Virus record (IMG/VR): IMGVR_UViG_3300032560_000038
Coordinates: 1-43,904 of that record
Direction: 5' to 3' (one strand)
DNA length: 43,904 nt
Origin: a virus
The translations under genes and the position numbers were made by a program. This document shows, piece after piece, positions 7,731 to 16,056 of this stretch. How positions within the stretch are numbered: the first letter of the stretch is position 1; the number at the start of each line of letters is the position of its first letter. The notes under the pieces are model-generated. The model saw nothing but the letters and a program-made list of their open reading frames with translations. It did no database searches and was not told the origin of the DNA.

Positions 7731-10025
7731 GTGGCAACATACGGAATTGATTACTACGGCCGCGGCTACTACGGAAACGTAAGCCTAGCTAACTTTGACG
7801 CAAACCCTTTTACAGCCGCGCCTCTTGACTATGGCAAGATCTATCTTCAATGGAACACGCCTACAGGTAACTATTCAGGCATCCGCCTTGTTCGTAACGG
7901 TAGCGGTTTTCCTCAAACTGCCGATGATGGAGACGTTCTAGTAGACGGCAGCTATGGAACAGTAGCAAACGACTTTTACGACCCATCACCTTACGGCTAC
8001 GACGGAACCTTGCCTATGGGCAAGTTCTTCTACTACTCAATCTTTGTTTCAGACACTGATACAGGCCAATGGGTGCGTGCTGCAAATGCTGCTGGCCTAT
8101 CTGTCAAAAATTACGGTACGCCAGACGCTATGTACGATTACCTTCCTGGTATCTATAAGACAACAGACATTACAGCTCCAGTAGACACCTCTGATAACCC
8201 AATTCTCTCTGGGTTTTTAAAGATCTTTGGCTTTTACTACGACATGATGCGCACAGAGATCGACAACATCACATCACGCTATGACGTAGCTAACCTTTCT
8301 GGAAATCTAATTCCTGGCTTGATGCAGCAGTTCGGCATCCAGTACGAACCTGAGCTAGGTCTTGCTCGTGGACGATCGTTCCTCTCTAACGTAGTACATA
8401 TTAACAAAACCAAGGGAAGCCTTGCGGGAGTTCAAGATTACGTTAAATCCTTTACAGGTAACGCTGGAATTGTGACATTGGGTAAGAACTTGATGCTTGA
8501 CATCAATGACTCTTCTGCGGAGCAGAGTATTGGTAGTTGGACAGTCACTAATGCCACGATCACTCAGCATGTTCCTCAATTTATTACCTCGTGGTCGGTA
8601 AGCGCTAGCACCTCATCTAGCACTCTCACGGTCACAGTGCCAAGTACAGCAGAGTTTTCTACGGGCAATACCATTGAGATCTACGGAACTACGCTTATTA
8701 ACGGCACCTATACGCTTACAGGAACAACCACGTCTACAGTTTCAATGGTGACCGCGACTCCGTTTCCTACTGCTCAAAGCGGCACTGGTGGCCAGATTTC
8801 TAAGCATGCTCCGTACAACGAGACGGCTAATCCTTACGGTGTCCAAAATGGCCGTAACGGTGAATTTAAGATTACTGCTACAGGTACCTCAGCCATTACT
8901 GGCACATGCTTAAACACATCAGTAGCTATTGCAGTAGGAAACGACACTACAACAACCTACTACCAGAGCCCTACCTCTCACAGCATTGGTGTATCCGCTT
9001 CTACCGAGTACACCCTCAGCTATAGAGCTTGGTCATACGCAACAGCACGTAGCTTTAAGGCTGGAATTAACTGGTACGACCGCACAGGAACAATCATCGG
9101 CAGCACCGCACTCGGTTCAGCAACAACATCAACTACAACTTCTTGGACGACTATCAGCGTAACAGCTACCTCTCCAAGCAATGCTGTATTTGCTATTCCA
9201 GTATTTACTATCGCTAGCCCGACTGCCAACGAAGTCCACTTCCTAGATGCGTTTCAGTTTGAGGCAGGTGGATCAGTTACCTACTTCCAAGAGTCTCGCT
9301 TAGTGCAGATAGCAGTCGCCGCAAACCGAGTCAACCTCTTTGTTAATCCTAACTTTGAGTACAGCACGAATGCTCCTTGGACTGCTACTAACGGAACACT
9401 GATTACGCAGTCGGACACTGTAGTACCTAACTCATCACCTAACATTGCTATCAGCTCAAGCGCTTTAGAGCTTCATAACTCAAGCACCTCAGCAGTTACC
9501 TTAAGCTCAGCAGCTACTTCAGCTGACTACATGCCAGTGCTTAGCAATGAGACCTACACCTTTAGCGGTTACTTCTTTATGTCACCAGATGATGGAGCAC
9601 CTGCTCCGCAAGGAATTTACTTCAAGACAATCTGGTATGACTCAAGTAACACACTCATCTCGTCTAGCTTTAGCCAGACGTTTACAGTAAGTACTACTGA
9701 GTGGAACAGATTCTCGTTTACAACGGCTTCTCCTAATAATGCTGCTAGCTGTAAGTTTCAGGTCGTATGGCCAGCACCTACTACCACAGGCATTGCGATA
9801 TTGATGGATGCCTTCCTATTTGAGGCCTCTGCTTATGTGGACAGCTTCTTTGACGGAAGCTTTGGTTACGCTGATCTAGGCGATGTAACTTGGAAGGGCA
9901 CACCTAATCAGAGCCCTAGTTACTACTACCGTAACCGCTTTGCTACGCAGAACCGCGTCAACGAGACACTGCCTAACTACCTGATGATAGGAACTAACTT
10001 TGCAACTTATTACGCGCAAGCGTAG
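7731..10025 (+). CDS. gpI-like tail protein fused to carbohydrate-binding-like domains
   Basis: A 764-residue protein from a GTG start. Residues about 25-125 look like a fibronectin-type sandwich. About 130-250 matches P2 gpI-type tail proteins: YDYLPGIYKTTDI, FLKIFGFYYDMMRTEID, LIPGLMQQFGI and NKTKGSLAGVQDYVKSFTG. The rest is beta-rich: a short Thr/Ser domain (about 285-350), then two domains, each ending in the pattern LDAFQFEAGG or MDAFLFEAS followed by an aromatic segment, typical of CBM4/9-like jelly rolls. gpI sits at the wedge periphery and carries fibres, so the C-terminal domains are plausible host-glycan receptor binders. Such a fusion makes it the likely host-range determinant. Confidence 0.78.
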   Translation: MATYGIDYYGRGYYGNVSLANFDANPFTAAPLDYGKIYLQWNTPTGNYSGIRLVRNGSGFPQTADDGDVLVDGSYGTVANDFYDPSPYGYDGTLPMGKFFYYSIFVSDTDTGQWVRAANAAGLSVKNYGTPDAMYDYLPGIYKTTDITAPVDTSDNPILSGFLKIFGFYYDMMRTEIDNITSRYDVANLSGNLIPGLMQQFGIQYEPELGLARGRSFLSNVVHINKTKGSLAGVQDYVKSFTGNAGIVTLGKNLMLDINDSSAEQSIGSWTVTNATITQHVPQFITSWSVSASTSSSTLTVTVPSTAEFSTGNTIEIYGTTLINGTYTLTGTTTSTVSMVTATPFPTAQSGTGGQISKHAPYNETANPYGVQNGRNGEFKITATGTSAITGTCLNTSVAIAVGNDTTTTYYQSPTSHSIGVSASTEYTLSYRAWSYATARSFKAGINWYDRTGTIIGSTALGSATTSTTTSWTTISVTATSPSNAVFAIPVFTIASPTANEVHFLDAFQFEAGGSVTYFQESRLVQIAVAANRVNLFVNPNFEYSTNAPWTATNGTLITQSDTVVPNSSPNIAISSSALELHNSSTSAVTLSSAATSADYMPVLSNETYTFSGYFFMSPDDGAPAPQGIYFKTIWYDSSNTLISSSFSQTFTVSTTEWNRFSFTTASPNNAASCKFQVVWPAPTTTGIAILMDAFLFEASAYVDSFFDGSFGYADLGDVTWKGTPNQSPSYYYRNRFATQNRVNETLPNYLMIGTNFATYYAQA

Positions 10026-10034
10026 TATGGAGCT

Positions 10035-10289
10035 ATGACCACCTTATTTTTAGTTTCAGGCTTTGTAGCCTTCTTCATAGCTGTCGTCGAACAGCTTGTT
10101 GATCTACGAGCCTTCAAGGCGCTTCTCTGCCTAATTCTATCTGCGGGGGCTGTGGCAATCGTAGGCGGGCTTACTACGCGCCAAGAAATCCTTTACACAG
10201 TTGGCGGTGCCTTCTTTGGTCCCATGCTTGCTTTAGCCACTGACAAGATGTCGACATTTACCCAGGCGGTAGTGCGAACTCGCGAGTAG
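10035..10289 (+). CDS. Small membrane protein, holin candidate
   Basis: 84 residues with three hydrophobic segments: about 3-22, 27-46 and 52-68, with a short charged C-terminus. It starts 9 bases after the tail gene, with GGAG five bases upstream of the ATG. Size, helix number and placement at the end of the tail operon fit a holin, but no family motif was recognised and no separate endolysin gene lies next to it. It could also be an unrelated phage membrane protein. Confidence 0.45.
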   Translation: MTTLFLVSGFVAFFIAVVEQLVDLRAFKALLCLILSAGAVAIVGGLTTRQEILYTVGGAFFGPMLALATDKMSTFTQAVVRTRE

Positions 10290-10322
10290 GTGTATCATGG
10301 TCAACCTCTGAAAGGGAGAACC

Positions 10323-10925
10323 ATGAACTCATATATCGTAATTGCTGGAAACGGCGAGACAAGCCGTAACAATCTAGAAGCTTTGGTTTCTGATTATGTA
10401 ATCATGCTAAAGCAAAAGAAGAAGACGCCAATGCTGGCCTTCTTAGCTAACGACAAGCCTTCACTGGCCCAGACTTGGGCTTGGCAGTATGCCAAGGACA
10501 AGGGAATTGAGTGCACACTCTTTGCTGTCAAGGAATCGGCCGCTGGCAAACTAAGCCACATCTCATTTAACCAGTCCGACAACCCCGCCAAGTTAGCTAT
10601 TGACGTCTTTGGAACAGAGGAGACTAATGTCTTCTTGCTTTGGGATGCCGATGACCCTGAAACCGTAGAGATCGCCTCTGAGTTCGCCTCAGCAGGCGTA
10701 GTTTGCTACGACCTGACAAATGGGCTCCTACCTATCGAACCAGTAGGCCCTAAATCGGCCCCAGAATCGCCTATGAAGCCCTTAGAGGCCGAAATGGTAC
10801 TCAAGCCTGTCGTCTTGCCTGTCGAGGCCCCTAGCGTAACTACAGAGCCCTCTGACAAGGCACAGGCAATCCGTCAGGCAGCCCTAGATTTTGCTGAAGC
10901 GATTATCAAAGCGATCAATGCTTAG
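10323..10925 (+). CDS. Rossmann-like protein of unknown function
   Basis: The ATG at 10323 follows GAAAGGGAGAACC, a strong ribosome binding site, so it is preferred to an in-frame GTG at 10290. The 200-residue protein begins YIVIAGNGETSRNN and has alternating strands and helices (PMLAFLAND, VFLLWDADD, GVVCYDLTNGLLPIE), suggesting a Rossmann-type alpha/beta domain of about 135 residues, perhaps nucleotide-sensing. A Pro-rich linker and a C-terminal Ala-rich helix follow. I do not recognise the family. It overlaps the next gene by 8 bases. Confidence 0.5.
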   Translation: MNSYIVIAGNGETSRNNLEALVSDYVIMLKQKKKTPMLAFLANDKPSLAQTWAWQYAKDKGIECTLFAVKESAAGKLSHISFNQSDNPAKLAIDVFGTEETNVFLLWDADDPETVEIASEFASAGVVCYDLTNGLLPIEPVGPKSAPESPMKPLEAEMVLKPVVLPVEAPSVTTEPSDKAQAIRQAALDFAEAIIKAINA

Positions 10926-11811
10926 CCTTCGCGCCACTGGGCTATATGCCTATATTTGCCAGAACCCTGACGAGTCTCTTTCGGCGATCTCAATCGCCAA
11001 GAAGTTTCAAGAGGGCGAGAAGGCTGTTCGCGCTGCCCTTAACGAACTCCGTGAGGCTGGTTTGATCATAACCAGGACAATACGGACATCCAAAGGCCAG
11101 CTAATCAAGGTGACCGAGCTAGTAGCGGACTCCCAAAACCGAGCGGCGGAAACCGGCGGATACATACAGCTGAATGAGCTCTATAGCCAGAACAGCCTAT
11201 TAACCCAAATAGCTAGTTCTTCTAATAGAGATATAAGCTTTGCTAATAGTAAAACGGAGTTTTACGAGGAAGAGAAGTTTGAGATAGGAGAAGAGATGGG
11301 CTACGAGTTCTTCGGCAAGACCTCCTCTGGAGATGATGAAGTGGCCGTAGAGCGTAAGAAGTTCGAAGACCAGAAGAAGGCCGAGTACCAAGAGGCCAAG
11401 CTAAAGAAGCATGAGGAGACGTTCCGTGCTCGTAAGGATGTGGCTCCAGAACTCTGGACCTCATCAGATACGGCCCGCCAGTTCTCATCCATGATCCACG
11501 ACCGCTGGGATATTCCGCCTTGGAAGGTTTCCGACACGCCGCTATCGGCCGCTATCTATCAGGCACGCCAGAAGCACGACACCAATGGCGCTATAGAGCT
11601 GGTTATGCTTAAGATGTTCTTTGCTCAGGATAACGTCAAGGCTATGAAGGATCCGAACATCATGTGGCGTCACTTCATCTCTTCATTTGGCTCCTTGTCA
11701 GATCGTGCTAAGCTGGAGATGCCAGACCCTGAGAAGAGAGCAAGATCAGAAGAGCGAGCTGCTAAGGTTAACGCCTTCCTATTCGAGTTAGATGAGGATT
11801 CAGATGTATAA
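10918..11811 (+). CDS. Winged-helix protein, probable replication initiator / helicase-loading partner
   Basis: The ATG at 10918 overlaps the previous stop, and the protein from there is about 297 residues. Residues about 5-60 form a winged helix: GLYAYICQNPDESLSAISIA, EKAVRAALNELREAGLI and the TRTIRTSKGQLIKV wing. The middle is charged and coiled-coil-like (EERKKFEDQKKAEYQEAK type). The C-terminal part (about 190-290) is helical, with PNIMWRHFISSFGSLSD. The gene directly precedes a DnaC-like ATPase, the usual arrangement for phage replisome organisers (DnaD/O-like), so initiation is inferred from context. Confidence 0.6.
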   Translation: MLSLRATGLYAYICQNPDESLSAISIAKKFQEGEKAVRAALNELREAGLIITRTIRTSKGQLIKVTELVADSQNRAAETGGYIQLNELYSQNSLLTQIASSSNRDISFANSKTEFYEEEKFEIGEEMGYEFFGKTSSGDDEVAVERKKFEDQKKAEYQEAKLKKHEETFRARKDVAPELWTSSDTARQFSSMIHDRWDIPPWKVSDTPLSAAIYQARQKHDTNGAIELVMLKMFFAQDNVKAMKDPNIMWRHFISSFGSLSDRAKLEMPDPEKRARSEERAAKVNAFLFELDEDSDV

Positions 11812-12499
11812 GCCAGAGGCACTAAAGGTAAAACGCAAAGCTTGGCTAAAGCTTTCAGGCGTTCCTGCATCTTCTACAGGTTGGCGCTTAGAGGATTGCA
11901 CAGACCTTGATGCCGATGATGCAAAGAAGATCGCTGCATGGGTGGCACATGCTAAGAACGGTCGCATCATCCGAGCATTAGGTCAGAAAGGTTGTGGCAG
12001 AGGTCTACTGCTACATGGCGACCCAGGGTTCGGTAAGTCAACAGTTGCTTCAGCGATCCTGCAGGAGATGATCACGAAGTTCATGCTCGTGTCATTTGAC
12101 GCAGAAGCTCAAGTGGTCGTTCGCCCTTGCTACTTCTCTAGCTACAACGCTATTGTTGCGCTGAAGGGCAGCACGATGAACGATGAGGTTTCAGATGCTG
12201 ACCTTAAGCTGATGTCAGGAATTATGGGCGAGTGTAAGGACGATGCTTACAACGTACGTGTTCTTGTCATTGACGACATTGGTAAAGAGCATATGAGCCA
12301 AAGCGGTTGGCAACGTAACCTACTACATGACATTCTTCGTACTCGTTACTCAAAAGGTTTACCTACTATCGTTACAACTAACTTAGAGGTAGATGATTGG
12401 GCACAAGTTTACGGAGAGGCTACAGGTAGCTTTATCAACGAAGCTTTTGGCATTATCGCCGTTAAAAGTAAGGCAGGTGATTTAAGATTAAAGGCATGA
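11792..12499 (+). CDS. DnaC-like AAA+ helicase loader
   Basis: A 235-residue P-loop ATPase. The Walker A is LHGDPGFGKST and the Walker B is VRVLVIDDIGKE, followed by a sensor-I-like TIVTTNLE segment. The order and spacing match DnaC/IstB-type loaders, which place DnaB helicase on DNA. The start overlaps the previous gene by about 20 bases; ATG codons at 11792 and 11804 are both possible. It is followed within the replication block by the DnaB-like helicase and primase genes. Confidence 0.8.
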   Translation: MRIQMYKPEALKVKRKAWLKLSGVPASSTGWRLEDCTDLDADDAKKIAAWVAHAKNGRIIRALGQKGCGRGLLLHGDPGFGKSTVASAILQEMITKFMLVSFDAEAQVVVRPCYFSSYNAIVALKGSTMNDEVSDADLKLMSGIMGECKDDAYNVRVLVIDDIGKEHMSQSGWQRNLLHDILRTRYSKGLPTIVTTNLEVDDWAQVYGEATGSFINEAFGIIAVKSKAGDLRLKA

Positions 12500-12792
12500 C
12501 GCAAAAGAAGTTGTTACAGGTATTTCTCAGCAAGACGCAGACTCCAGGACCTGGCGTCTACGAAGTATCTATAGATGACTACGACAATCTGTCCTGTACA
12601 TGCTCTGGATGGACTGCTAAGGCAACCTGTAAGCACACTCGTTTTGTTAACGCACGCATCGAGAGTAACGGTGGTACTTACCCGCTAGAGATCTCTGATA
12701 GAGCCAGCACTGAAGATGCTGATCTGGCTCAACGATCAGACGAAGCTTTTAGAAGTTTTATTATCAGATTCGGGAAAATAGAGGTTTACTAA
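12496..12792 (+). CDS. SWIM-type zinc finger protein
   Basis: 98 residues, starting at an ATGA overlap. It contains LSCTCSGWTAKATCKHTRFV, i.e. C-x-C-x(n)-C-x-H, the SWIM zinc-finger pattern used for DNA or protein binding. The rest is short and without further motif. SWIM proteins in bacteria accompany SNF2-type helicases, and one is encoded about 3.5 kb downstream; a functional link is speculative. Confidence 0.65.
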   Translation: MTQKKLLQVFLSKTQTPGPGVYEVSIDDYDNLSCTCSGWTAKATCKHTRFVNARIESNGGTYPLEISDRASTEDADLAQRSDEAFRSFIIRFGKIEVY

Positions 12793-12795
12793 CAA

Positions 12796-13221
12796 ATGCT
12801 AAAAGGGGACATCAGTAACGCTTTACCAAGACGCTTCTTGGTTAACATTGATGTGGTACGTTCTTCCAAGCCGCAGATTAAAAAGCGTCTGGGTATCATT
12901 CCAACTGTTCAATACACGCATGAATACAACATGCAGATGCTTAGCCGTTTCTACATCCATACGGTTAAGGTAGGCGAAACGCTAGAGCTCTTCTCTGTAG
13001 AGAACTCTCAAGAAGAGCTTGACGAAATGATGGAGTACCTAGATCGTATTGGGACTAATCCATTTCGCTACTTCACTTCTTACTCATCGCTGGCTCACGT
13101 AGTCGCAGAGCTTCCTTACCGACCAGAGCTTGTCGGAGTTGTAGATACCTCAGAACGTTTGCTACGTTACGGTCATTGGGGCATAACCCCAGAAGAATTT
13201 TTTGGAGGAAAGCGTGACTAA
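12796..13221 (+). CDS. Hypothetical protein in replication operon
   Basis: 141 residues, alpha/beta by appearance (RFLVNIDVVRSS, YIHTVKVGETLELFSVEN, LVGVVDTSERLLRYGHWGI). No motif recognised with certainty; the VVDT plus GHWGI end recalls the last part of HAD-like domains, but no nucleophile motif is visible. It overlaps the helicase GTG start by 8 bases, so the two are translationally coupled. Confidence 0.5.
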   Translation: MLKGDISNALPRRFLVNIDVVRSSKPQIKKRLGIIPTVQYTHEYNMQMLSRFYIHTVKVGETLELFSVENSQEELDEMMEYLDRIGTNPFRYFTSYSSLAHVVAELPYRPELVGVVDTSERLLRYGHWGITPEEFFGGKRD

Positions 13222-14461
13222 TGAAACTCGTATGCTGCATAAGGCAATCATTGACCGCAACCTCACGCCAGTATTCTCTCGTGGAGTAACTGACGACTGG
13301 TTCCGAGATGAGGGTGATCGACGACTTTTCTTGTTTATGCGTAAGCACTATGCTAACTACAGCGAGGTGCCTTCGCTCAACGCTATCAAAGATAACTTTC
13401 CTAACTTTGAGCTAGATACTGAGGTCTCTGACAGTATTGAGTACCTAGTTGATAACGTCATTACCTCTCGTCGCAAAGAGGCGACTGAGAAGATCATTGA
13501 TCGTGCTATCCGCACTATTGAGAAGGATAAAGACCATGAGGCTGCTCTTATTGAGATGCAGGGCGGTATCGCCGCTCTTGACCAAGAGGGATTTAGCTTC
13601 AAGTCAGACTACGACCTTACAGAAGATCCAGAGGCTCGTTTTCAAGAGTACTTGTCTCGTAAAGATCGTCCCGACTCTTTGCTTGGTTATGCCACAGGCT
13701 TTCCAACCATTGACTCAACACTAAGCGGTATCCAACGCGGCCAGCTCATTGTTATCGCTGCTTTGCCTAAGACAGGTAAGTCAACGCTACTAATGCAAAT
13801 GGCTCTGAATATGCACAACGACGGCAAGTCAATTATGTTCGTTACCTTTGAGATGACTGCTTTTGAGCAAGCGCTTCGTTATGATGCTATGCGCTCTAAG
13901 CTTTCATACCAGCGCTTGTCTACAGGTACTATGACACCTGATGAAGAGGCGCGATATAGCACCAACCTCAAAAACCTAAAGAGTTACGATGCTGGGTTCC
14001 ACCTTGTAGGTTACGACACAGGGCCTTCTCTAACTGTTACAGGTATTGCTAACAAGATTCAAACGCTACAGCCAGACGTAGTAATCATTGATGGTACTTA
14101 CCTTATGATCGATGAGAACGGCGAAAAGGTTGGTTCATCACAAGCAATCACCAACATCACACGTGGTACAAAGAAGCTAGCTATGCGAGCAAACCTACCT
14201 GTAATTATGTCTACTCAGTTCCTTGAGAGCAAGACTCGTGGTGGTAAGGCTGACATGTACTCAATCGGTTACTCATCTTCTTTTGGTCAAGACGCCGACG
14301 TAGTTTTTGGCCTTGAGAAGCAAGATGAGAACGTTGACGAGATGCGCACTCTTAAGATTATGGCCAGCCGTAACTCTGGTCCTGCTGAGATCGAACTTAC
14401 ATGGGACTGGGATGGTAGTACGTTCCGAGAAGTCGACGAATCAGATTTGAATATTGACTGA
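13214..14461 (+). CDS. DnaB-like replicative DNA helicase
   Basis: The GTG at 13214 has GGAGGAAAGC directly upstream and overlaps the previous stop, so it is chosen over a TTG at 13202. The ~415-residue protein has an N-terminal helical region, then a RecA-fold domain: GYATGFPTIDSTLSGIQRGQ, Walker A ALPKTGKST, MFVTFEMTA, Walker B-like VVIIDGTYLM and the later IMSTQFLES. This is the DnaB/KaiC-type arrangement. It unwinds the fork and works with the loader before it and the primase after it. Confidence 0.85.
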   Translation: MTNETRMLHKAIIDRNLTPVFSRGVTDDWFRDEGDRRLFLFMRKHYANYSEVPSLNAIKDNFPNFELDTEVSDSIEYLVDNVITSRRKEATEKIIDRAIRTIEKDKDHEAALIEMQGGIAALDQEGFSFKSDYDLTEDPEARFQEYLSRKDRPDSLLGYATGFPTIDSTLSGIQRGQLIVIAALPKTGKSTLLMQMALNMHNDGKSIMFVTFEMTAFEQALRYDAMRSKLSYQRLSTGTMTPDEEARYSTNLKNLKSYDAGFHLVGYDTGPSLTVTGIANKIQTLQPDVVIIDGTYLMIDENGEKVGSSQAITNITRGTKKLAMRANLPVIMSTQFLESKTRGGKADMYSIGYSSSFGQDADVVFGLEKQDENVDEMRTLKIMASRNSGPAEIELTWDWDGSTFREVDESDLNID

Positions 14462-15393
14462 TGACTACGGGGGAGATGGAAGACTTTCTTGCTCGTCTGG
14501 GCATTGAGGTAACTGGCGTACGTGGCGATGAGGTTCAGGCTAAATGCCCTGGGCACCTCTTCAACACGGGTAAAGAAGACCGCAACCCTTCTTGGTCAAT
14601 AAATGCTGAGACAGGTGCGCATATCTGCTTCTCCTGTGGGTTTAAGGGCGGTGTTAACTACCTAGTTAGCTTTATGGGTGGCTCAGAAGACACAGAGAAG
14701 TGGCTAGAAGAAAACACCAAGCATCTGAGCATGGCGTTTGACGCGATGAAGCGCTCGCTTAACCCAGAAAAAGAAAAGATCGAGTATCTAGATGAGTCGA
14801 TGCTTGCTATCTACACAGAGCCTCCAGCTGACGCACTGAAGTCTCGAGGCCTAAGCCCTATGGCTGCTCACCTCTACAACTTGCTGTGGGATCCTCGTAC
14901 AGAGTGCTGGATTATTCCTATACGCGACCCTAAGAACAATAAGCTCCTAGGTTGGCAGGAGAAGGGGCATACAAGCCGTTACTTTAAGAACCAACCTGCT
15001 GGTATTAAGAAGAGCCGAGCACTTTATGGGTACAACGAGTACTCAAGCGGAGACATGATCCTTGTAGAGTCGCCATTAGACGTAGTACGCCTTGCCTCTG
15101 TAGGAATACTTGGGGGCGTTGCTGCGTATGGAGCCCTAGTGTCTAAGGATCAACTAGAGCTACTTAAAAGCGCTGAACGCTTAGTCATAGCTTTAGACAA
15201 CGACGACGCAGGTAGAAAGTCGACCGAACAGTTGTTTGATTGGGCAAAGTCTATTAGTCTAGGCATCTGGTTCTTCAACTACAGCGGCATCGACGTTAAG
15301 GACGTCGGCGGTATGAGCAAAGCTGAGATCGAATCAGGCCTAGCTAGTGCTAGACATAGTTTGAGAGGACGCTCCGCTGTCTACAGAAGATAA
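14461..15393 (+). CDS. DnaG-like DNA primase (zinc-binding plus Toprim)
   Basis: 310 residues, ATG overlapping the helicase stop (TGATG). The N-terminal zinc-binding domain has KCPGHLF then HICFSCGFKGG (C-x2-H ... C-x2-C), as in CHC2 primases. The Toprim domain shows ILVESPLDVVRLAS (catalytic Glu) and IALDNDDAG (DxD). It is shorter than cellular DnaG and lacks the long helicase-binding end, as is common in phage. It makes RNA primers for the family A polymerase encoded downstream. Confidence 0.85.
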   Translation: MTTGEMEDFLARLGIEVTGVRGDEVQAKCPGHLFNTGKEDRNPSWSINAETGAHICFSCGFKGGVNYLVSFMGGSEDTEKWLEENTKHLSMAFDAMKRSLNPEKEKIEYLDESMLAIYTEPPADALKSRGLSPMAAHLYNLLWDPRTECWIIPIRDPKNNKLLGWQEKGHTSRYFKNQPAGIKKSRALYGYNEYSSGDMILVESPLDVVRLASVGILGGVAAYGALVSKDQLELLKSAERLVIALDNDDAGRKSTEQLFDWAKSISLGIWFFNYSGIDVKDVGGMSKAEIESGLASARHSLRGRSAVYRR

Positions 15394-15526
15394 GATACGA
15401 CGCCTTTCAATAGTGCTTCGTATGATGAGCGGTCAATGTGCCCACACAAGTAACTTCAGATTAAGAGCCGATTGCATAACTTGTATGGCTGAGGAAATAT
15501 TAGAGGAGGTAGAAACATGGCAATGA
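15377..15526 (+). CDS. 49-residue zinc-binding mini-protein, probable CTG start
   Basis: A short frame overlaps the primase end and the kinase start. It is open from 15365, and coding-like sequence (LSTEDKIRRL ... GQCAHTSN ... ADCITCMAEEILEEVE) runs to the TGA at 15524. The pattern C-x-H then C-x2-C suggests one zinc site. GAGAGGA lies eight bases ahead of the CTG at 15377, the best-placed start; GTG 15413 and ATG 15422 are alternatives but would cut the N-terminal helix. The stop overlaps the next ATG by 10 bases, as in real coupled genes. Function unknown. Confidence 0.55.
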   Translation: MSTEDKIRRLSIVLRMMSGQCAHTSNFRLRADCITCMAEEILEEVETWQ

Positions 15527-16056
15527 TCATCGGACTAACAGGGTACGCCCAATCTGGCAAGGACTCAGTTGCTTCAGTGTTAATAGAGAAATACGGCTTT
15601 GAGCGGGTGGCTTTTGCTGACCCGATTAAATCATTTCTAATGGAGCTTAACCCAGTACTAGAGACAGGCTATCGTCTTCGTGAAACTGTTAGTGATTATG
15701 GCTGGGAGCTAGCCAAGGCAAAGACAGAGGTTCGCCGTCTACTTCAAGCTACAGGTATGGCAGCTCGCACAGCGCTTGGTCAGGATATCTGGGTACTATG
15801 CGCTCTTCGTGCTATCTCTGACAATAACCAGTCTTACGTTATTACAGACGTCCGCTTTGACAACGAGGCGAGAATGATCAAGAACCTAAATGGTCAACTA
15901 TGGCGTGTAGAGCGCCCAGGGGTTGGCCCAGTAAACGATCACGTCTCTGAGACCACAATCCAGGAGTTTGAGGTTTCACAGACCTTCCTGAACTCTGGTA
16001 CCTTAGAGGACCTAGAGGCACAGGTAACTACGCGTATGAAGGGCTTACTGGTTTGA
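15517..16056 (+). CDS. Deoxynucleoside monophosphate kinase
   Basis: 179 residues with a strong AGGAGG site upstream. The N-terminus IIGLTGYAQSGKDSVASVL is a P-loop of the dNMP kinase type (as in T4 gene 1 and many actinophages), followed by ERVAFADPIKSFL and VITDVRFDNEA. It phosphorylates dNMPs to dNDPs, feeding the nucleotide pool together with the ribonucleotide reductase at 35.9 kb. The stop overlaps the helicase TTG start (TTGA). Confidence 0.8.
   Translation: MAMIIGLTGYAQSGKDSVASVLIEKYGFERVAFADPIKSFLMELNPVLETGYRLRETVSDYGWELAKAKTEVRRLLQATGMAARTALGQDIWVLCALRAISDNNQSYVITDVRFDNEARMIKNLNGQLWRVERPGVGPVNDHVSETTIQEFEVSQTFLNSGTLEDLEAQVTTRMKGLLV

Noticed and set aside
10292-10297. TATCAT upstream of the gene at 10323 as another leaderless promoter
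   Set aside because: The ATG is 26 bases further down and has a strong ribosome binding site, so the leaderless geometry does not apply; at most an ordinary -10.
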